A stretch of DNA of 30,019 bases from Erysipelotrichaceae bacterium (GTDB taxonomy: Bacteria; Bacillota_I; Bacilli_A; Erysipelotrichales; Erysipelotrichaceae). Numbering within the stretch: the stretch's first letter is position 1; each line of letters starts with the position of its first letter. The notes beneath the pieces were generated by a model, which saw only the letters and a program-made list of their open reading frames with translations, was not told the DNA's origin and made no database searches. Of this stretch, positions 22,056 through 29,819 are shown piece by piece. The DNA lies in NCBI GenBank assembly GCA_019415435.1, contig DXZE01000025.1:1-30019 (forward strand), read 5' to 3'. Position numbers and translations under genes: made by a program.

Positions 22056-23289
22056 CTCTGAAATCTCCTTCAGTTAGGTTATATTCTATCACATTAAAAT
22101 CTGGCTTTACAGTGTAATGCCACCGGTCACAGCCAAGTAACGGAACCAGAATAATATGCCCTTGTGTATTTACAACAACCGGCCATGTACACCGTAAATA
22201 CTTTGGTATATGACGGTCTATAAAGAAGCGGTGAACTGACTTATTGCCATAGCACATGGCAATCTGATCTCCTTCTTTTACACTTCTGATGATAAGCGGA
22301 AAGTCCTTGTCTGTAACCGAACAGGCAAAGACACCTTTCTTTCCTTCTGTAATTCTGTAACATGATTTTTCTATACCATGCATCTCATCTAAAGACGTGT
22401 ACGTATCTTCATAGGTTTCAAAAGGAACATGCATAAAGAACCTTTCATGATCACTGACAAGTTCTTTTCCCTTTACCGGAATTACAAAATCATTCTGTTT
22501 CAAAAGAATATGATCAATCTCTTTCAGATATGCAAGGGTCATATGATAAGCATTATCCGGATCCATCATCATTCTCAGAATACAGCAGCGTACTTCTTCA
22601 TTCTCCTTACGATATTCTTTTAAAGAAACAGATTCATCACAAATAAGATTCTCTGCTTTGTCCCTGAATTGTATCAGATGTATATTCGCTTTCTCTATTT
22701 CCTTAAGAATCTCATCTCTTTGTTTACGGTCCATAGAAGAAGTGACATGGTTGCGGATACGGTTGCGGCTGTATGTATCATCCTTATTGGTATGATCAAT
22801 ATAGTAGCGGACATGTCTATGATCACAATATTCTTCTAACTGTTTCTTGGTATAGCCAAGTAATGGTCTTCTCACAACCATGCCATGATACATATTCACT
22901 TCCGCAAGTCCCCAGCACTTTGGAATGATGTTTCTTTCTTTCTGCATGTACCATGTTTCCAGAACATCATCTTCCTGATGAGCCGTTAAAACCCCATCCA
23001 GATGTTCTTCTTTTACAATCTTTTCAAAAAAGTCATACCGCCACTTGCGGGCATCTGCCTCAAAGTTGCCTGTAGAATGAAAAGGTTCATTTCTGACATA
23101 GAGAGGAATATGATTTTCTTTACAGAAAGCTCTGATATAAGCTTCTTCTTCCTCTGCCTGATCTCTATGATGATAATTGACATGACCAACGCATATATCC
23201 ATATGATTTTCCATGCACATGGAAAGAAGAGCCATGGAATCAGGACCTGTTGATACAGCTATCAGCCATCTGCCGGTAAGTTTACGCAT
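22042..23289 (-). CDS. tilS: tRNA(Ile)-lysidine synthase
   Basis: TilS attaches lysine to C34 of the AUA-reading tRNA(Ile), making lysidine. The protein has 415 residues. The PP-loop ATPase motif is AVSTGPDSMALL at residues 11-22; the usual SGGxDS reads STGPDS. HVNYHHR, then HQEDDVLET, RPLLGYTKKQLEEYC and NRIRNHV follow as in the family, and the C-terminal TilS substrate-binding domain is recognisable (GDQIAMCYGNKSVHRFFIDRHIPKYLR). The N-terminus is short, with only about ten residues before the PP-loop. No strong ribosome binding site is seen, but no better upstream start fits. It overlaps hpt. Confidence 0.95.
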   Translation of the reverse strand: MRKLTGRWLIAVSTGPDSMALLSMCMENHMDICVGHVNYHHRDQAEEEEAYIRAFCKENHIPLYVRNEPFHSTGNFEADARKWRYDFFEKIVKEEHLDGVLTAHQEDDVLETWYMQKERNIIPKCWGLAEVNMYHGMVVRRPLLGYTKKQLEEYCDHRHVRYYIDHTNKDDTYSRNRIRNHVTSSMDRKQRDEILKEIEKANIHLIQFRDKAENLICDESVSLKEYRKENEEVRCCILRMMMDPDNAYHMTLAYLKEIDHILLKQNDFVIPVKGKELVSDHERFFMHVPFETYEDTYTSLDEMHGIEKSCYRITEGKKGVFACSVTDKDFPLIIRSVKEGDQIAMCYGNKSVHRFFIDRHIPKYLRCTWPVVVNTQGHIILVPLLGCDRWHYTVKPDFNVIEYNLTEGDFRDVGR

Positions 23290-23311
23290 GTCACTATTCT
23301 AACATCTTTTA

Positions 23312-23842
23312 CTAGCTGTAATAGCGTCTGAACAGATGTTCATTGATTCTGTCCTGTATATCCCAGAACTTTTCACTTTTTACGTCCAGATGTGCCATAA
23401 CCTTGATAACTCTTGCCGTATTCACAAAACGCATATCATTCAGGAATAATACAGAAGGCTTATTCATACCCGGAAGCTGTCCTAAACGCATGAGATTGGA
23501 TTTACCATATGGATTATCAATTGGATCATATGCTTTGGCATATGTCGTTTCATTCGATGTCATCGGTACAACTAAAGCTTTCTTCTGCCATAATGCCAGA
23601 ACAATCCCGAAATGCTGGTAACCCACTTCATAGAGATATGCCTGTCCGAAATCCATATAGCATATATCTCCAGGGGTTACGGAAATGCCTAATTCTTCAC
23701 TGCCGCCGCAGCTATAACGGGCAATCCAGTTCTCCTCTGATACCATGCTTTCTTTTACCTTTTCCGGCACAAGAACACCATATAAGTCTTTTCTGCTTTG
23801 AATATAATGATTTAAAGTTGTTAAGTTTACTGTTTCTTTCAT
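23312..23842 (-). CDS. PemK/MazF-like protein without an adjacent antitoxin
   Basis: The 176-residue product looks like a PemK/MazF-fold protein. The core runs GDICYMDFGQAYLYEVGYQHFGIVLALWQKKALVVPMTSNE, then LMRLGQLPGMNKPSVLFLNDMRFVNTARVIKV. This matches the family's order of a Gly-Asp-(Ile/Val) start, a pattern around the His-Phe-Gly strand, a Pro-Met-Thr strand and a Ser-(Val)-Leu strand. An extra N-terminal section of about 55 residues precedes it. MazF toxins are about 110-120 residues and are encoded with an antitoxin; no antitoxin gene is present here. It may be a domesticated RNA-binding protein. AAGGAGG is eight bases before the ATG but lies in a hairpin. It is followed by tilS. Confidence 0.7.
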   Translation of the reverse strand: MKETVNLTTLNHYIQSRKDLYGVLVPEKVKESMVSEENWIARYSCGGSEELGISVTPGDICYMDFGQAYLYEVGYQHFGIVLALWQKKALVVPMTSNETTYAKAYDPIDNPYGKSNLMRLGQLPGMNKPSVLFLNDMRFVNTARVIKVMAHLDVKSEKFWDIQDRINEHLFRRYYS

Positions 23843-23850
23843 ACAAGAAA

Positions 23851-23886
23851 CCTCCTTTTCTACTTAAATATTGTAGAAAAAGGAGG
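23851..23886 (-). promoter_or_regulatory. Hairpin that sequesters the MazF-like gene's ribosome binding site
   Basis: On the minus-strand RNA CCUCCUUUU-CUAC pairs with GUAGAAAAGGAGG over 13 bp with one bulged U and a 9-base A/U loop. The 3' arm contains the whole AAAAGGAGG. The hairpin could block translation, attenuate transcription from the upstream glycosyltransferase gene, or both. Confidence 0.65.
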
Positions 23887-23902
23887 CACTTCCACGATTT
23901 AA

Positions 23903-24898
23903 TTATTCATTTTCTGTATTTTTAGAAAGAATTTTTGATTTTCTTTCATTTCTTTCATCAAAACTATGATCTGTCTCCTGCACAATATAGACAGGTCTGT
24001 GCTTTACTTCCAGATATGTTTTGGCAAGATACTCACCGATGATACCCGTACAGAATAACTGAATACCGGCACAGAACATAATGATAACAACCGTAGAAGC
24101 CCAACCGGATACCGGATCACCAAACAGTAATTTTCTTACAATGATAAAGATAATTCCTACGATGGAAAGGAAGAAAAAGAGAATACCGATAAATGCCGCA
24201 TACTCCAGTGGTTTGGTTGTATAACCTACAAGTCCTTCTACGGCATATCTTGTTAATGAGAAGAAATTCCACTTGGTACTACCCGCAGCTCTGTTTACAT
24301 TCTCATAATCAATCCATTTTGTTCTAAAACCAACCCAGGAAAAGATACCCTTGGAAAAACGGTTGTATTCACTCATGGAAAGAACTGCATCTGTCATCTG
24401 TCTTGTCATCAGACGGAAGTCTCTCGCCCCATCGACGATCTGGGTCTTTGATTCGGAGTTAATCAGATGATAGAAACGATGGGCAAACCAGGATCGTACC
24501 GGCGGTTCTCCATTTCTGGTTGTACGTCTTGTGGCGGCACAATCATAATCACCAGATAAAAGATATTCCAGCATCTTTGGTAAAAGAGAAGGAGGATCCT
24601 GTAAATCCGCATCCATCACTGCCACATAATCACCCCTGGCATGCTGGAGACCTGCGTATAAACCTGCTTCTTTACCAAAGTTACGGGAGAAGGAAATATA
24701 ATGCACACGCTTGTCTTCTTCATGAAACTTTCTCATGAGATCTAATGTATGATCATTAGAACCATCATTGATAAAGACATACTCAGTATCCGCATCATAT
24801 TTCTCTTTTAATATTTCTGTTACTTTATCTGTTTCTTTTTTAAATAATGGAAGAACTTCTTCTTCACAATAACAGGGCACTACCAGACTGATTAACAT
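23903..24898 (-). CDS. GtrB/DPM1-type polyprenol-phosphate glycosyltransferase
   Basis: This GT2-family enzyme probably transfers a sugar from a nucleotide donor to undecaprenyl phosphate, for later use outside the membrane. The 331-residue protein has the GT-A domain at the N-terminus: VVPCYCEEEVLPLF, FINDGSNDHT, YISFSRNFGKEAGLYAGLQHARGDYVAVMDADLQDPP (metal-binding DAD near residue 92). A GSTKWNFFSLTRYAVEG segment leads into two membrane helices at about 226-252 and 262-290. This layout is that of the GtrB/YkoT/CsbB group. AAGAGGTGG precedes the ATG. The sugar, often glucose, is not determined by the sequence. Confidence 0.92.
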   Translation of the reverse strand: MLISLVVPCYCEEEVLPLFKKETDKVTEILKEKYDADTEYVFINDGSNDHTLDLMRKFHEEDKRVHYISFSRNFGKEAGLYAGLQHARGDYVAVMDADLQDPPSLLPKMLEYLLSGDYDCAATRRTTRNGEPPVRSWFAHRFYHLINSESKTQIVDGARDFRLMTRQMTDAVLSMSEYNRFSKGIFSWVGFRTKWIDYENVNRAAGSTKWNFFSLTRYAVEGLVGYTTKPLEYAAFIGILFFFLSIVGIIFIIVRKLLFGDPVSGWASTVVIIMFCAGIQLFCTGIIGEYLAKTYLEVKHRPVYIVQETDHSFDERNERKSKILSKNTENE

Positions 24899-24960
24899 AT
24901 AACCACCTCTTGCGTGCCATATTATACACTGTTATGCCAAAAAATCTTACTTTCTAATAT

Positions 24961-24986
24961 AAAAGCGGTACAGTTTCCTATACCGC
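24961..24986 (-). terminator. Terminator of the upp-DUF1146 unit
   Basis: GCGGTA and TACCGC form a 6-bp GC-rich stem, followed on the minus strand by TTTTATATT, just past the stop of the small membrane gene. Confidence 0.7.
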
Positions 24987-24991
24987 ATACC

Positions 24992-25195
24992 TTAACTCTG
25001 ATAAAAGAAAGCCAATATGAATGAACCCGCCAGCCAGGCAATTCCCATGACAATCAATACATAGAGAACCTGTGCTTCTGCCACATTTCCTTTCTTCAGA
25101 ATCTTTTCATAGTTGACACAACGCATTGCATACCATGTCACTATGAAAGAAAGTATATATATTCCTGCTTTAATAAAGAATGGAAACAGTCCCAT
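24992..25195 (-). CDS. DUF1146 (YwzB-like) small membrane protein
   Basis: This 67-residue protein has two membrane helices (about 5-22 and 44-64), joined by the family's conserved stretch WYAMRCVNYEKILKKGNVAEAQVLY. That pattern of aromatic-x-x-(Leu/Met)-Arg plus Phe/Tyr-Glu-Lys is the DUF1146 signature. The ATG at 25195 overlaps the stop codon of upp (TGATG), so it is translationally coupled. The family is widespread in Firmicutes, often near upp or the ATP synthase operon, and its role is unknown. No atp genes appear in this window. Confidence 0.85.
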   Translation of the reverse strand: MGLFPFFIKAGIYILSFIVTWYAMRCVNYEKILKKGNVAEAQVLYVLIVMGIAWLAGSFILAFFYQS

Positions 25196-25815
25196 CACTT
25201 CGTACCGAAGATTCTGTCACCGGCATCGCCAAGACCCGGTACAATGTAGCCATTCTCATTCAGATGATCATCCAGAGCAGCTAAATACAGATCTACATCC
25301 GGATACTTCTCCTGTACTGCCTTGACACCTTCTGGTGCACCTACAAGACATACAAGCTTGATCTGCTTGGCACCTCTCTTCTTAACAGCCGCAATTGCAT
25401 CAATAGCACTGCCGCCTGTTGCGAGCATTGGATCTACAATCATGACAATTGCATCAGCCATGTTCTTAGGGAACTTGGCAAAATACTCATGTGGTTCCAG
25501 AGTCTTTTCATCTCTGTACATGCCAATGAAACCAACCTTGGCTGTAGGAACAAGTCTTCTGATACCATCCAGCAAGCCGATACCAGCTCTGAGAATCGGT
25601 ACAATAACTACTTCCTTTGACAGTTCAAAGCCAGTACATGGTGCTACTGGTGTTTCAATAGATACAGGCTTTACCGGTAAATCTCTGCATACCTCATAAG
25701 CCATCAGCTCGGCAATCTCATCAAGATTCTCTCTGAAATCCTTGGTCCCGGTATCCTTCTTTCTCATCTGGGTAAGCTTATGTGTGATAAGCGGATGATT
25801 CAGTACTTCCAGCAT
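25195..25815 (-). CDS. upp: Uracil phosphoribosyltransferase
   Basis: This pyrimidine-salvage enzyme makes UMP from uracil and PRPP. The 206-residue length is exact for the family. The N-terminus HPLITHKLTQMRKKDTGTKDFRENLDEIAELMAYEV and the conserved TPVAPCTGFELSKEVVIVPILRAGIGLLDG are unmistakable. The PRPP loop is MIVDPMLATGGSAIDAI, and the uracil-binding C-terminus has GLGDAGDRIFGTK. GGGAGG lies about 12 bases before the ATG, a slightly long spacing. A perfect TATAAT on the minus strand lies further upstream in the intergenic region shared with the divergent glycosyltransferase. Confidence 0.97.
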   Translation of the reverse strand: MLEVLNHPLITHKLTQMRKKDTGTKDFRENLDEIAELMAYEVCRDLPVKPVSIETPVAPCTGFELSKEVVIVPILRAGIGLLDGIRRLVPTAKVGFIGMYRDEKTLEPHEYFAKFPKNMADAIVMIVDPMLATGGSAIDAIAAVKKRGAKQIKLVCLVGAPEGVKAVQEKYPDVDLYLAALDDHLNENGYIVPGLGDAGDRIFGTK

Positions 25816-25901
25816 AATTAATACTTTCCTCCCGTTTCTTCTGCGTATTATAGTATTCCATTTGAAAAAGATTCACAACAACATGGTTTATAATAATAAC
25901 C

Positions 25902-26972
25902 ATGAGAATTCTGATTGCGCCCTTTATACAATGTCCGCGTGCAGATGCGGCCTACTATATAACCCAGAACCTGGCCGTAACCTTTTCCCAGGAAAACCAC
26001 GCTGTAGCGATCAGCGGGGATACAGCCAATCATTTTCATCATGCCTCTGTATATACCTGCCCTAAGATAAAGAAACCGCTTGTGAACATGAAAGATCAGA
26101 GATCCTATGAAGCATGGCTTTACAGTCATGGCGGTTCTACAAGAGACTATCTTTTAAATGACCTTAAATGCATGGATGAAGCTATCTCTCATTTTCATCC
26201 TGATTTAATCATCGTTATGGATAGACCGGCGGCTGTCATGGCAGCCAGGGCAAAGCATATTCCATGCTGGGTGATTGTAAACAGTGACATGTATAAGAAA
26301 ACATGGTTTTCTTCCAAGGCAATGGATGCTGTAAATGAAGTATTAGATAACCTGCATATGGAACAGGTATTTACTTTAAAAGATCTATATGCAAAGTGTG
26401 AAAGAAGAATAGGTTTTGGACCTATTGAAGCACAGCCATTCAGTGAGTCCCAGCATACAGATCGTATTGATATAGCTTCTGTATATCCGATTCATGTCAA
26501 GCAGACTAACAGGGTATGTATCTTCCTGCCTGATGTCCATAAAAGATCTCTTCCAAAGATATTAACAGATGGGTTCAAAGGAGCACCTTACTCTGTATAT
26601 GCATGGTACAGAGGGTGCAGAGCATCACGCATTGAAAACATGCATTTCATGGCTGCCCCAAAACCTGATCTTTTACCCGGGTCCATTGCCTGTGTCCATG
26701 ATGGCAATGCCTATCTGATGAACCAGTGTCTTGCCAGAGGCATTCCCCAGGTCATCATTACCGATCATAACTATATCCGTAATTACAATGCCATGTGTGT
26801 ATCCCGTAACCTGTGTGGTTTATCCATATATGAAAATGAGCTTACCATGGGTAAGCTCTATGAAACCTATCGGGCTGTATTATCAGATGATACCTACTAC
26901 TATCATACCCAGGCATTAAAAGATATTACCTGTAAGGGTACAGATATATCAGAGATACTTCACTTATTGTAA
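25902..26972 (+). CDS. GT-B-fold glycosyltransferase, UGT/MGT-like
   Basis: This 356-residue protein appears to be a two-domain GT-B glycosyltransferase. The N-terminus MRILIAPFIQCPRADAAYYITQNLA is the usual first strand and helix, and FHPDLIIVMDRPAAVMAARAKHIPCWVI is a typical substrate-domain segment. Near the C-terminus IACVHDGNAYLMNQCLARGIPQVIITDHNYIRNYNAM matches the donor-binding motif of GT1 enzymes in spacing, although His-Asp-Gly replaces the usual His-Gly-Gly. The nucleotide-binding side is thus divergent. No ribosome binding site precedes the ATG; a TATAAT sits only seven bases before it, so the mRNA may be leaderless. The end overlaps the convergent tsaC-type gene by nine bases. 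Confidence 0.75.
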   Translation: MRILIAPFIQCPRADAAYYITQNLAVTFSQENHAVAISGDTANHFHHASVYTCPKIKKPLVNMKDQRSYEAWLYSHGGSTRDYLLNDLKCMDEAISHFHPDLIIVMDRPAAVMAARAKHIPCWVIVNSDMYKKTWFSSKAMDAVNEVLDNLHMEQVFTLKDLYAKCERRIGFGPIEAQPFSESQHTDRIDIASVYPIHVKQTNRVCIFLPDVHKRSLPKILTDGFKGAPYSVYAWYRGCRASRIENMHFMAAPKPDLLPGSIACVHDGNAYLMNQCLARGIPQVIITDHNYIRNYNAMCVSRNLCGLSIYENELTMGKLYETYRAVLSDDTYYYHTQALKDITCKGTDISEILHLL

Positions 26973-27563
26973 AGCTTTCTCAATATCATCCATTGTGACA
27001 GGTCCCTGACGCAGGATCTTTATATCCTTACCTGTACAGTCAATGATTGTAGAAGCTTCGCCAAAAGAAACATCGCCTTCCATCATGCCATCTAACAAAG
27101 GGCATGATTTTTCTATTTCATCAAGGTTTGTACATACTGGCTGACCAGACTGGTTGGCACTTGTCATAAAGACTGGTGCACCTGTTGCCTTGATTAAATC
27201 TGCCAGAGGCTTTGAAGTAGCCATACGAATCGCTAATGTATCAAGACCACCATTGACATACGCAGGTACACTTTCTTTCTTTTTCAAAATAAATGTAACA
27301 GGTCCTGGCATAAAGGCAAGAATCAGCTTTTCACTTCTTTCATCTGTGTATGCTATCTTCCTGATCTGTGCTTCATCTGCACACATAACAGGAAATGCTT
27401 TTGTTAAAGGTCTGTTCTTTACATTTCTCAGGTTTTCCTGTGCTTGTTTTGAAGTCATAATGGCACATACACCATATACCGTATCTGTCGGTACAGATAT
27501 AACCCCGTTATTCTTTAATATAGCTGCCATCTCATCAATATCAGTCTGTTTAAATCTCTTCAT
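26964..27563 (-). CDS. tsaC: Threonylcarbamoyl-AMP synthase (YrdC/Sua5 family)
   Basis: This enzyme makes threonylcarbamoyl-AMP from threonine, bicarbonate and ATP, the first step of t6A37 tRNA modification. The 199-residue product is a single YrdC domain without the Sua5 extension, hence the TsaC-type name. Visible signatures are GVISVPTDTVYGVCA, NVKNRPLTKAFPVM (basic residues that bind ATP), MPGPVTFILKK, LDTLAIRM, PVFMTSANQSGQPVCT and STIIDCTGKDIKILRQGPV. The gene is preceded by a 27-residue hydrophobic peptide gene and ends convergent with the glycosyltransferase. Confidence 0.94.
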   Translation of the reverse strand: MKRFKQTDIDEMAAILKNNGVISVPTDTVYGVCAIMTSKQAQENLRNVKNRPLTKAFPVMCADEAQIRKIAYTDERSEKLILAFMPGPVTFILKKKESVPAYVNGGLDTLAIRMATSKPLADLIKATGAPVFMTSANQSGQPVCTNLDEIEKSCPLLDGMMEGDVSFGEASTIIDCTGKDIKILRQGPVTMDDIEKALQ

Positions 27564-27568
27564 ACTCT

Positions 27569-27652
27569 TTACCTGAACATACTCAATACCATTGCGATAA
27601 CAAGCAAGGCAATAATAAGAGCCATCAGTCCTTTCATAACATTCTTTTTCAT
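27569..27652 (-). CDS. 27-residue hydrophobic peptide upstream of tsaC
   Basis: A short frame beginning MKKNVMKGLMALI and ending in MFR encodes a single membrane helix with a basic N-terminus. GAAAG lies about eight bases before the ATG, and the stop is five bases from the tsaC start. It follows a clear terminator, so it would be the first gene of its transcript. Such single-helix peptides are common in Firmicutes genomes but often unannotated. The function is unknown, and chance cannot be excluded. Confidence 0.45.
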   Translation of the reverse strand: MKKNVMKGLMALIIALLVIAMVLSMFR

Positions 27653-27666
27653 ATGTATCTTTCTTT

Positions 27667-27691
27667 AAAAAAGATCTGCCTGTAGCAGATC
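27667..27691 (-). terminator. Rho-independent terminator of the BcsA-like glycosyltransferase gene
   Basis: GATCTGC and GCAGATC form a 7-bp stem with a 5-base loop, followed on the minus strand by TTTTTT. The stem overlaps the stop codon of the gene. Confidence 0.88.
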
Positions 27692-28982
27692 ATTGATGTA
27701 CACCTTCTGCAAGCTCTGCCGTTGTATAGTGCTTGATCGGTGTCCACTGTACCTTGACGAACAAAGCCTGAATGGCAATCGGAATATATGTCAGCATGTA
27801 CATCGGAAACATCGGCAGGTATTTGATCTTCTGCCAGTTTGTGGCAGGAATACGATTCCATTCCATTGCTACGGTGAATGCACCCAGGGCAATGGATCCA
27901 AGCCACATCTCAGCCAACATCTTGACGATAAAGCCAAATGTTTCATGTATGAATACAAGTCTTACATAGTAAGGCATGAATACACTGGCAATAACAATCA
28001 CTATAGACGCAAACAGCATCGCTACAGTAAGCAGAGATGCAGGTGCTGCCGTCATTAATACATCATAGCAGCCAAGCTTCTTCTCTTTCTTCTTGGTAAA
28101 TAAAGCATGTGTTAAAGGAAGAAGGTATCTTGCGTCAATCTGATAGAAACCCTTTGCCCATCTTAATCTCTGATTCCATGACTGTTTCATAGTGACAGGC
28201 TGTTCATCGTACAACATGGCAGAATCGCAATAACCGATTCTGTAATCATTGATTGTTGCATCTACAGAGAACTGAATATCTTCTGTCAACAGATAGAATG
28301 GCCAGCCATGATTCTTTTCCATAAGTTTTGAAGTCACAACGTAACCAGTACCGGATATCATAGCCTGGGCACCAATCAGGTCTCTGACATAATTCAGATG
28401 TCTTGCCTCATGCATAAACCAGATGGAATATGCGGCAGAGATCCAGTTATTACTGAAATTCTTTGTATTACGGTATGTTGTAAAGGCATCATACTTACCT
28501 GTATCAAGCTTCTTGTTAGCTTCTTTCAGGAAGTTTTTATCTACGATATTATCCGCATCAAATACTACATAGGCATCATAATAATCATTACCCTTTAATG
28601 CGGTCACATTATGATACAGATAGTTCAGGGCATAACCCTTACCCTTTTCTTCTTCATTGAATCTTTCAAATACAGCAGCACCATGTTTACGGGAAACTTC
28701 TGCTGTATTATCCGTACAGTTATCCGCCACAACATAAATATCATATTTATCCTTTGGATAATTCTGTTTCTTCAGACTTTCCAGTAATTCCGGAATAACC
28801 TCTGATTCATTACGTGCAGAAGTAAATATTGCAAAACGATGTTCACTCTGAGCAGGCTTCTGTTGCGGAACTCTGCGTTTTATAAAAGATATAATCATGT
28901 AAATAAACTGATATGCATACATGATACCTATCAGAACTGTAACTATATCTGTAAACATCTGAAACCTTGTCAGAACGTGCAT
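27690..28982 (-). CDS. BcsA-like membrane glycosyltransferase, GT2 family
   Basis: This is a processive-type GT2 enzyme of 430 residues. One membrane helix lies at about 14-35. The catalytic domain follows with AIFTSARNESEVIPELLESLKKQ, VVADNCTDNTAE, VVFDADNIVDKNFL (metal-binding DAD), LTEDIQFSVDA (catalytic-base TED) and the QRLRW motif near residue 265, and the C-terminal half has four or five helices. The D, DxD, TED, Q/RxxRW set is that of cellulose and hyaluronan synthase-like enzymes. AGGAGG precedes the ATG. No PilZ domain or cyclic-di-GMP gene is seen. The polymer or glycolipid made is unknown; it stands alone between its promoter and terminator. Confidence 0.92.
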   Translation of the reverse strand: MHVLTRFQMFTDIVTVLIGIMYAYQFIYMIISFIKRRVPQQKPAQSEHRFAIFTSARNESEVIPELLESLKKQNYPKDKYDIYVVADNCTDNTAEVSRKHGAAVFERFNEEEKGKGYALNYLYHNVTALKGNDYYDAYVVFDADNIVDKNFLKEANKKLDTGKYDAFTTYRNTKNFSNNWISAAYSIWFMHEARHLNYVRDLIGAQAMISGTGYVVTSKLMEKNHGWPFYLLTEDIQFSVDATINDYRIGYCDSAMLYDEQPVTMKQSWNQRLRWAKGFYQIDARYLLPLTHALFTKKKEKKLGCYDVLMTAAPASLLTVAMLFASIVIVIASVFMPYYVRLVFIHETFGFIVKMLAEMWLGSIALGAFTVAMEWNRIPATNWQKIKYLPMFPMYMLTYIPIAIQALFVKVQWTPIKHYTTAELAEGVHQ

Positions 28983-29008
28983 GAATGCCTCCTGTGTCTT
29001 ACTACTAA

Positions 29009-29037
29009 AATATATGAGTCAATTTTTTTGAAGTCAA
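29009..29037 (-). promoter_or_regulatory. Promoter of the BcsA-like glycosyltransferase gene
   Basis: On the minus strand TTGACT (-35) and TATATT (-10) are exactly 17 bases apart, with the expected start near 29002, just ahead of AGGAGG. This is one of the best promoters in the window. Confidence 0.8.
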
Positions 29038-29050
29038 TTCATTTATGACT

Positions 29051-29064
29051 TGTAAACGCTTACC
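29051..29064 (+). promoter_or_regulatory. Candidate cre box between the glycosyltransferase and vanZ-like genes
   Basis: TGTAAACGCTTACC matches TGWNANCGNTNNCA at all but the last position. It is centred about 55 bases upstream of the predicted glycosyltransferase start, a position where CcpA activates in known cases. It also overlaps where a vanZ -35 could lie. Confidence 0.6.
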
Positions 29065-29137
29065 TGCTTTATTTTATATATTTATCACTCATAATTCACT
29101 TAACATCATCCGGATTCATGATATAGTTTAGAAACTT

Positions 29138-29632
29138 ATGTTTCATCTGACTGAATCTCTGCCTGACCTCACTGCACTTGGGGCACTATACATATTCTTT
29201 CTGTTTGTGAGACACAGAAAGAAAAACAGAACGTTTCTTTTGGATACAGCTTTATTCTTATCCATTGTTTTTATCTTATGTGCTACCTTAATGCCTTTGA
29301 TCAATCATCTGAATGAAATCTCTTATGGTAATGAAAGCCAGTACAACTTCATTCCTTTTATTGACTGGATACATAAATACGGTTCCTACAAAGAAGAAAC
29401 CGTATTGAATATACTGTTATTTATACCTTTTGGATTCTTATATAAGCTGGCATTGCATAAACCATGGTGGAATACTTTGGTTACAGGATGTCTTTTTTCC
29501 ATCATGATTGAGTTCATACAGCCATTGATATCCTCAACAAGAGTATGTGATATTACAGATATCATTACAAATACATGTGGTTGCAGCATAGGAATACTGC
29601 TGGCAACTGTGTATCTTCAAAAGAAAAAATAA
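29138..29632 (+). CDS. VanZ-family membrane protein
   Basis: This 164-residue protein has four hydrophobic segments (about 10-27, 35-54, 88-105, 137-159). The VanZ signature is present: NFIPFIDWI, then ETVLNILLFIPFGFLYKLA, then FSIMIEFIQPLISSTRVCDITDIITNTCGCSIGILLA. In some enterococci VanZ gives low-level teicoplanin resistance. Most family members in Firmicutes have no proven role, and there is no vancomycin cluster here, so this should not be read as a resistance gene. The ribosome binding site is weak. A strong terminator follows. Confidence 0.9.
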   Translation: MFHLTESLPDLTALGALYIFFLFVRHRKKNRTFLLDTALFLSIVFILCATLMPLINHLNEISYGNESQYNFIPFIDWIHKYGSYKEETVLNILLFIPFGFLYKLALHKPWWNTLVTGCLFSIMIEFIQPLISSTRVCDITDIITNTCGCSIGILLATVYLQKKK

Positions 29633-29647
29633 CTTTTTATAATTTCA

Positions 29648-29677
29648 GCGAATCTTTTTAAGGGATTCGCTTTTTTT
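29648..29677 (+). terminator. Rho-independent terminator of the vanZ-like gene
   Basis: GCGAATC and GATTCGC pair over 7 bp with a 9-base loop, directly followed by TTTTTTT. Confidence 0.92.
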
Positions 29678-29699
29678 GTGAATATTTATTACATAGAAA

Positions 29700-29819
29700 G
29701 CCATGGATCCCTATACTGGATTACCTTAACGGTGACGGTTAACCCTTCTTGTTTCAGAAGAGGTAGTGCATCTCTTTAATCATTGCACTGTATGTTTCAA
29801 AGAGTCTGGTACAGCTCTA
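29700..29819. other. Non-coding, hairpin-dense tract beside the IS end
   Basis: No gene is seen. Four dyads follow one another: TTAAC/GTTAA around 29730-29746, CTTCT/AGAAG around 29744-29761, AGTGCA/TGCACT near 29766-29790, and AGAG/CTCT near 29802-29819. Such density suggests a structured RNA or leftover mobile-element ends. I cannot assign a known RNA family. Confidence 0.4.

Noticed and set aside
25848..26129. 93-codon minus-strand frame opposite the start of the GT-B glycosyltransferase
   Set aside because: It crosses the divergent promoter region and would remove the upp leader; the composition is not protein-like.
27154..27576. 140-codon plus-strand frame opposite tsaC
   Set aside because: It is antisense to a strongly recognised YrdC-family gene and has no ribosome binding site.
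29138..29632. Glycopeptide resistance determinant (vanZ)
   Set aside because: VanZ-family proteins are widespread without resistance; no vanA/H/X-type genes are present.
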